Shown: positions 59,394 to 64,000 of the stretch, piece by piece
Position numbering within the stretch: position 1 is the first letter of the stretch
Layout: every line of letters begins with the position of its first letter
Assembly (NCBI RefSeq): GCF_030159095.1
Contig: NZ_BRXS01000004.1
Span: forward strand, 115,673-179,672
Source of the DNA: Roseisolibacter agri
Lineage (GTDB): Bacteria > Gemmatimonadota > Gemmatimonadetes > Gemmatimonadales > Gemmatimonadaceae
DNA: 64,000 bases
Direction of reading: 5' to 3'
Made by a program: the position numbers and the translations under genes
Notes under the pieces: model-generated
Databases searched by the model: none
Seen by the model: the letters and a program-made list of their open reading frames with translations, nothing else
Told to the model about the DNA's origin: nothing

Positions 59394-59866
59394 CCGAACG
59401 AGACGCGACCACGCCCGCCGACCGCGCGGTGACGACCGCGCGCCGCGCCACCCCCTCGGGGACCGACGACGGCGGCGCGCACCGCCGCGCGGGGGCCGAT
59501 CCGCTCTTCCAGGTGCGCGACGCGGACCTCGAGCCGTACGTCGGGCTGCGCTACCTCTCCAAGCTGTTTCGCCTGATCGCGATCATCCTGGTGCTGTTGC
59601 TGGTCGCCGAGGTGGTGACGGGGCTGCTGCAGCAGGGGCTGGACGCGGTGCCGACGCTCGTCGGCGAGAGCAGCCGCCTGATCGTGCTCGCGGGCCTGCT
59701 GTGGGGCATCGGCGACCTCGCGCTGGTGCTGATCGACGTCGGCCACGACGTGCGGGCCTCGCGCATCCTCCTCGGGCGGCAGGTCGCGCACCTCGTGCAG
59801 CGCGCGCCCGACGCGACGACGGCGACGACGGCGACGGCGGCGACGCCGGCGACCGGGGGCGACTGA
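59390..59866 (+). CDS. Two-helix membrane protein, unknown function
   Basis: 158 residues. Charged N-terminus, then FRLIAIILVLLLVAEVVTGL (about residues 60-79) and a second hydrophobic stretch LIVLAGLLWGIGDLALVLID. The C-terminal half ends in a Thr/Ala repeat (ATTATTATAATPATG). ATG 59390 shares ATGA with the peptidase stop, so the two are made together and the pair may act on the cell wall. No known motif. Confidence 0.75.
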   Translation: MTERDATTPADRAVTTARRATPSGTDDGGAHRRAGADPLFQVRDADLEPYVGLRYLSKLFRLIAIILVLLLVAEVVTGLLQQGLDAVPTLVGESSRLIVLAGLLWGIGDLALVLIDVGHDVRASRILLGRQVAHLVQRAPDATTATTATAATPATGGD

Positions 59867-59897
59867 GCTGCCACCGGCCCGGACGGCCGAGCCCGGC

Positions 59898-59903
59898 TAG
59901 CTT
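59898..59903 (+). promoter_or_regulatory. Putative -10 element of the HETFH peptidase gene (TAGCTT)
   Basis: Reads CGGCTAGCTTTCG, 53 nt before the ATG at 59957. Confidence 0.4.
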
Positions 59904-59956
59904 TCGAGGCTCCGGACCGCGCGACGCGGTCCCGCCTCCCGGTCCCGCCGCTCGCC

Positions 59957-61450
59957 ATGTCGTTCCCACCGTTCCGTGCCGCGCGCCGTCTCGCGCGCGC
60001 GGCGCGCCTGCCGTTCTGCGCGCTCGTCCTCGCGCTGCCGCTGCGCGCGCAGCCGGCCGCACCGCCGTCGACGCTCACCTGGGCGCAGCTCGCTGCGGCG
60101 CCGGGCGCGTCGTCGCAGGAGGTGGCATGGCTGAAGGCGCACCTCTCGGACGCCGAGCGTGCGGAGGTGTCGGCGCTCGTGGGCGCGCTGTCGGCGCCGG
60201 CGGCCGCGCAGGTCATGGGCTCGTACCTGTTCGCGGATGGCAGCGTCCACGTCCCGTTCACGGGTGCGCGCGCGCTCGCGGACAGTCTCTACCTGCGGCC
60301 GGCGGACGGCCTCGCGGGGCGCGTCCGCGTCGCGTACCTCGCCGCACGGCTGCGCGTCGCGACGCGCGAGGGCTGGGAACGGCTCGGCGTGTTCGCGACC
60401 GAGTTCCGCGGGGCACCGGGCGACGCGCTCGCGAAGGCTCCGACGCTCGACGCGCGCGTGCGCCCGGCGCGTGGCGTCACGCTCGACCTGCGCCTCGACT
60501 TCGCGCCGGCCGAGTCGCTGCTCGCGGTCGTGGGGACGCCCGACGTCGCGCCCACGGTCGCGGCGGCGCGGCTGCGCGGCCCCGCGTTCGACGCGCTCGT
60601 GGCGCACCGCAACCAGCGCTTCTACTCGCTGCCGTGGACGCGCGAGCTGATGGCGCTCAACGTCGCGCGCGCGGCGAGCACGCTGCCGGTCGATCGCCTG
60701 TACGCGTGGGCGAATCCCAAGGGCTTCCTCGACTATGCCGACGTCGCGCGCCATGGCGCGCGGTACCGCGCGCTGCTCGACACGCTGCACGTGCGGGGGC
60801 CCGCGCTGCTCGACGGCGTGGTCGCGCGCATCGCGCCCTACCTCCCGGCGGGCACGCGGCTCGATCGCACGGTCTCGCTTTTCTTCGCCGACGGCGCGGA
60901 CGGCTGGGCGAGCAGCGGCGTCGCCGCCGTCGACCTGGAGTGGTTCAAGGACGACTGGCCGCGGCTGCGCGGGACGCTGACGCACGAGACCTTCCACGCG
61001 GCGCAGGCTGCGGTGCGGCGGCCCTCCGCCGTCGCGGTGACGGCGCGCGACTCGGTGCTGCGCCGCGCGGCGGAGGCGCTGTTCAGCGAGGGGACGGCGA
61101 ACTGGATCGCGCCTGCGCGCGACATGCCCGCCGAGGAGCGCGCGGCCGCCGTGCGGCTCGGCAGCGCGAGAGTCGACTCGGTCGTCGCCGCCGTGGCGCG
61201 TGGCGACGTGGCGGGCGCGCACGCGCTGGTCGATCGCGGCATCTCGGGCGCGGGTCCGTTCTACGCGCTCGGCGAGGCGATGACGGCGACGATCGTCGAG
61301 GCGCTCGGCCCGTCGGCGCTGGCGGACGTGCTGCCGCGCGGAGGCGTGGCGTTCGTGAAGCGTTATTCACGTGCCGTATCGCAGCGCGGCGGGACGGCGG
61401 CGCTGCTGACCACGCGCTCGGTCTCGGCGATCGCGGCGCTGCGCGACTGA
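59957..61450 (+). CDS. Secreted putative zinc metallopeptidase (HETFH)
   Basis: 497 residues with a signal peptide (LPFCALVLALPLRAQPAA). The zinc motif is H343-E344-T-F-H347 in LTHETFHAAQ, and E378 in LFSEGTANW is a plausible third ligand, giving the gluzincin pattern. The DUF5700-like layout is the closest I recognise. The N-terminal 300 residues are helical and unassigned. Probably periplasmic. ATG 59957. Confidence 0.75.
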   Translation: MSFPPFRAARRLARAARLPFCALVLALPLRAQPAAPPSTLTWAQLAAAPGASSQEVAWLKAHLSDAERAEVSALVGALSAPAAAQVMGSYLFADGSVHVPFTGARALADSLYLRPADGLAGRVRVAYLAARLRVATREGWERLGVFATEFRGAPGDALAKAPTLDARVRPARGVTLDLRLDFAPAESLLAVVGTPDVAPTVAAARLRGPAFDALVAHRNQRFYSLPWTRELMALNVARAASTLPVDRLYAWANPKGFLDYADVARHGARYRALLDTLHVRGPALLDGVVARIAPYLPAGTRLDRTVSLFFADGADGWASSGVAAVDLEWFKDDWPRLRGTLTHETFHAAQAAVRRPSAVAVTARDSVLRRAAEALFSEGTANWIAPARDMPAEERAAAVRLGSARVDSVVAAVARGDVAGAHALVDRGISGAGPFYALGEAMTATIVEALGPSALADVLPRGGVAFVKRYSRAVSQRGGTAALLTTRSVSAIAALRD

Positions 61451-61715
61451 GCGGCGTGCTCTGGCGTACGGGGCGCCAACGCGTGCTTGCCAGAGCGTCC
61501 TGAGAGCCACAATGTGAGCCACGGCTCTCCGGAGCCACCGAGCGGAACGGCCGCGACGTCGTCACGGCGGCCGTGCGCGCATGATGCGCGTCTGCCAGGC
61601 AGGGGACTCCGTCGCTGGCGAGGCAGCTCCAGAGCTGGATGCACCGCAGGACGCTTGCATCGCTCGCGCCGTCGCCGTGCGCGCTGCGCACAACTCCCGA
61701 ACGCCAGGAGCCGCC

Positions 61716-63002
61716 ATGCGTCGTGGTCTCGCGTTGGTCGCCGCACTCGTGTTCGTCGCGGAGCCGGGCTCCGCGCAGACCCTGAGCCAGCGGGTGCAGG
61801 ATCTCTTCCGCTTCGGCAGCTGCGGCCAGCCGCTCTGCCTGACGCTTACCGGGAGCCTCGCCATCCACGGCAGCCACTTCACCGGCGCGGCCGTGCAGGC
61901 GAACGAGAACCTGCTCGGCTTCCTCACGGGCGCGATCGGCGCGACGCTCGGCAGCATCCCGATCAGCTCCACGACCAGCGGCGCGACCTTCCGCTTCGTC
62001 GAGGGCGCGCCCGTCAGCACCGCGACGTCGGCCGGCCCGATCTTCGCCGAGCGCGCGCAGACGCTGGGGCGCGGCCGCATGCTGCTCGGCGTGAACACGA
62101 CGCGTCTCGCGTTCGACCGCGTGCGCGGCACCGATCTCGAGGACCTGAGCTTCAACTTCTCGCATCAGGACGTGCAGCAGCCAGGCCTGGGCGACGTCGC
62201 GGGCGAGTACGACTACATCAACGTGCAGCCGTCGCTGAAGCTCACGCTGCTTTCCAGCGCGGTGTTCGCCACGTACGGCCTCACCGACCGCGTCGACGTC
62301 GGCGTGGCGATCCCCGTGGTGCACGCGTCGCTCGACGGATCGAGCACCGCCACCATCCGCAACGTGAACGGCACGCTGAGCGGCTCGCACTCGTTCGGCG
62401 CCGAGGTGGGCGGCGGGAACACGGCGACGGCACGCGCGGACGGCAGCAAGACGGGGATCGGCGACGTGGCGATCCGCGCGAAGGCCAACCTGAGTCAGAC
62501 CGATCGCATGGGGCTCGCGATCCTCGGCGACGCGCGCCTCCCCACGGGCGACGCGGACAACTTCACCGGCACCGGCGAGTTCGCGCTGCGCGCGCTCGGC
62601 ATCGTGTCGGGGCGCTTCGGCGCGTTCTCGCCGCACGCGAACGGCGGCTTCGCGCTGCGCAGCGGCGACCAGCAGACCAACGCGGTGCTGTTCACCGCGG
62701 GCTTCGACCAGCTGCTCTCGCCGCGCGCGACGCTCGCCATCGATGCCATCACCGAGTGGCAGATGGGGGACAGCAAGCTGACGCTGCCGCGGACGATCCA
62801 GTTCGCCGGCGCGAACGCGAGCACGCTGCCGGCGACCGACATCCCCGACAGGAAGGACAACATCATCAACCTGTCCGCGGGCGCGAAGTTCACCTTCTCG
62901 GGAGCGACCATCATCATCAACGGCATCCTGCCGCTCGGCGACGGCGGCATGCAGTCCAAGACCGGGATGTACACGCTCGGCGTCGAGCGGACGTTCCGCT
63001 GA
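61716..63002 (+). CDS. Predicted outer-membrane beta-barrel protein
   Basis: 428 residues from ATG 61716, preceded by AGGAG (61706-61710). Signal peptide LALVAALVFVAEPGSAQ. The chain is an even series of amphipathic strands such as SLKLTLLSSAVFATYGLTDR-VDVGVAIPVVHASL, GIGDVAIRAKANL and KFTFSGATIIINGILPLG, ending in ...YTLGVERTFR. The layout is like transporter-type barrels of the phenol-degradation MetA (PF13557) group. A cysteine pair near the N-terminus (GSCGQPLC) is unusual for such barrels. Substrate unknown. Followed by a strong hairpin. Confidence 0.8.
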   Translation: MRRGLALVAALVFVAEPGSAQTLSQRVQDLFRFGSCGQPLCLTLTGSLAIHGSHFTGAAVQANENLLGFLTGAIGATLGSIPISSTTSGATFRFVEGAPVSTATSAGPIFAERAQTLGRGRMLLGVNTTRLAFDRVRGTDLEDLSFNFSHQDVQQPGLGDVAGEYDYINVQPSLKLTLLSSAVFATYGLTDRVDVGVAIPVVHASLDGSSTATIRNVNGTLSGSHSFGAEVGGGNTATARADGSKTGIGDVAIRAKANLSQTDRMGLAILGDARLPTGDADNFTGTGEFALRALGIVSGRFGAFSPHANGGFALRSGDQQTNAVLFTAGFDQLLSPRATLAIDAITEWQMGDSKLTLPRTIQFAGANASTLPATDIPDRKDNIINLSAGAKFTFSGATIIINGILPLGDGGMQSKTGMYTLGVERTFR

Positions 63003-63023
63003 AGCCGCGCTGACCGACGCACG

Positions 63024-63061
63024 CGACGCGGGCGCCCCGAAGAGTCGGGGCGCCCGCGTCG
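63024..63061. terminator. Perfect 17-bp hairpin between convergent genes
   Basis: Arms 63024-63040 and 63045-63061 are fully complementary around the tetraloop agag. It starts 22 nt after the barrel-protein stop and 13 nt before the stop of the next gene, so it acts in both directions. Confidence 0.8.
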
Positions 63062-63073
63062 TCACGTCGAAGG

Positions 63074-64000
63074 TCAGCCCTGACAGCCGGAGCTGCTGGA
63101 GCTGCTCAGCTGCTGGATGGAATTGATCTGCCAGGTCGCGCCGCTGCGCACGAGGCGCATGCGCACGCGCGTGACCTGCGTGCACGGCCGCTTGTTCGCG
63201 GGATTGTTGTAGCTCACGGAGAGCGACATCTCGCCGCTGCCCGTCTCGCCGTCGATGGGCGTCACCTGCACGTCGCTCGCCTGCGCGTTCAGGTTGCCGA
63301 CGGCGCCGAACATCGCCTCCCATCCGCGGCGCACGTTGGTCGGCATCGACGGGAACGCGCGCTGCAGCTCGCCGATGCTCCGCGCGCCGATGGCGCTCAC
63401 GTACGCGGACATCGCGCGCTGCATCCCGGCACGGGACTCGTTCGCGGCAGCGGCGTTGACGAGCGGCGAGTCCGTGGTGGGCACGCGCGGCGGCGCGGCG
63501 GGTGTCGGCGTGGGCGCCGGAAGCGTGGCGGTGGGCGCCGGGCGTGCCGCGGCCGCGGCGAGCGCCGCGCGCCGCGTCGAGTCGGCCACACGTCGGGCTT
63601 CGGCCTCGCGCCGTGCGTCCTCCTCGCGGCGTGCCTCGGCTTCACGCTGCGCCTCCGCCCGGCGACGCTCCTGCTCCTCGCGGCGCGTCTCGGCCGCCGA
63701 CTTGGCCGGCGGCTCCTCCTTCGCCTTCGGTGGGGCCGCGGGCGTGGGCGCCGTGGCGACCGGCGCCGGCGCTGGCGGCGGTGTGGGTGCCGGCGACGCG
63801 GCCGGCGCCACGATCGAGTCCGCGGTTGGCGGCGACGCGCTGTCCGCCGTCGCGACCATTCCCGACTGACCTTGCGGCGCCGAGGCGTTCACGGGCGCCT
63901 CCGGCTCGCCGCTCGCGAGCCACCAGGCGATGATGGCGACGAGCGCCGCGGCGACCCCGGCGCCGATCAGCCGCGGCGACAGCGGACGCGCGGGCACCGG
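63074..64000 (-). CDS. Membrane-anchored protein with NTF2-like C-terminus (5' end outside window)
   Basis: The frame is open to the window edge; a GTG at 63997 could be the start but is more likely internal. One membrane segment, LIGAGVAAALVAIIAWWLAS, lies near the visible N-terminus. Then come a Pro/Ala-rich linker, a highly charged helix (RREEQERRRAEAQREAEARR) and a second Pro-rich linker. The C-terminal 130 residues (ANESRAGMQRAMSAYVSAI to WQINSIQQL) look like an NTF2/SnoaL-like domain with a Cys pair. The layout is what is found after the kinase domain of membrane Ser/Thr kinases in this phylum, but the kinase part is not visible. Confidence 0.65.
   Translation of the reverse strand, partial: PVPARPLSPRLIGAGVAAALVAIIAWWLASGEPEAPVNASAPQGQSGMVATADSASPPTADSIVAPAASPAPTPPPAPAPVATAPTPAAPPKAKEEPPAKSAAETRREEQERRRAEAQREAEARREEDARREAEARRVADSTRRAALAAAAARPAPTATLPAPTPTPAAPPRVPTTDSPLVNAAAANESRAGMQRAMSAYVSAIGARSIGELQRAFPSMPTNVRRGWEAMFGAVGNLNAQASDVQVTPIDGETGSGEMSLSVSYNNPANKRPCTQVTRVRMRLVRSGATWQINSIQQLSSSSSSGCQG

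Noticed and set aside
63995..64000. GTG 63997 as the true start of the last gene
   Set aside because: The frame is open to the window edge and the following sequence is a juxtamembrane-type segment without a signal peptide, so the start is more likely outside the window.

Overview
The window is high-GC DNA from a diderm bacterium, packed with genes and showing very strong G/C third-position bias. A cell envelope with an outer membrane is indicated by an Omp85/POTRA-type protein, an outer-membrane barrel protein and several lipoproteins. The gene mix suggests Gemmatimonadota, of the Gemmatirosa/Roseisolibacter kind: many GTG starts, few Shine-Dalgarno sequences, and a recurrent TA[G/C]CTT promoter element like the TAnnTTTG element of the related Bacteroidetes. 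This placement is an inference from style and content. No rRNA, tRNA, CRISPR array, transposase or prophage gene was seen.

Layout. 1-3053 (minus): lipA-pdhA-pdhB, pyruvate dehydrogenase E1 plus lipoyl synthase. 3329-10005: small membrane protein, DUF3108 protein, a glycosyltransferase with a huge charged tail, and a plus-strand set ending in an Omp85-like protein. 10170-18988 (minus): a peptide-uptake region with a POT transporter and a complete Dpp/Opp-type ABC transporter, interrupted by an opposite-strand membrane acyltransferase. 19144-24965: lipoate ligase, gcvP, gcvH, coaE and the first folE. 25007-28856 (minus): AraC-type regulator, thymidine kinase and a degenerate DEAD-box-like protein with a DbpA RNA-binding domain. 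29083-38848 (plus): a DNA-end-processing region, RAM-domain protein, nurA, herA, secreted protein, sbcD/mre11, sbcC/rad50 and a double GNAT. 40546-42408 (plus): 6-pyruvoyl-tetrahydropterin synthase, a second folE and an SDR, which together look like a tetrahydrobiopterin operon. 43383-47640 (minus): acyl-CoA synthetase and a TPR-ParA-lipoprotein operon. 47923-54758: phosphoribosyltransferase, ligA with a V4R protein, two response regulators (one GGDEF), a YtxH protein and a TPR protein. 54830-64000: thymidine phosphorylase, ferritin-like protein, DinB protein, an M15 peptidase, a HETFH peptidase, an outer-membrane protein and a partial protein at the right edge.

Lipoate runs through the left part: lipA makes the cofactor, lplA attaches it, and pdhAB and the gcv proteins belong to complexes that use it. 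The nurA-herA-sbcD-sbcC order reproduces the archaeal HerA-NurA-Mre11-Rad50 resection machinery within a single 7.7-kb stretch. The pterin operon carries all three steps from GTP towards tetrahydrobiopterin.

The most unusual feature is not a gene. At least eight large intergenic or junction palindromes are built from short tandem units of 7, 9 or 15 nt. Four (10006, 26066, 42411, 43226) belong to one sequence family with a shared core hairpin of about 43 nt. Several run almost exactly from one stop codon to the next. One lies inside the dppD-dppF coding junction and has become part of both proteins. I do not recognise this family.
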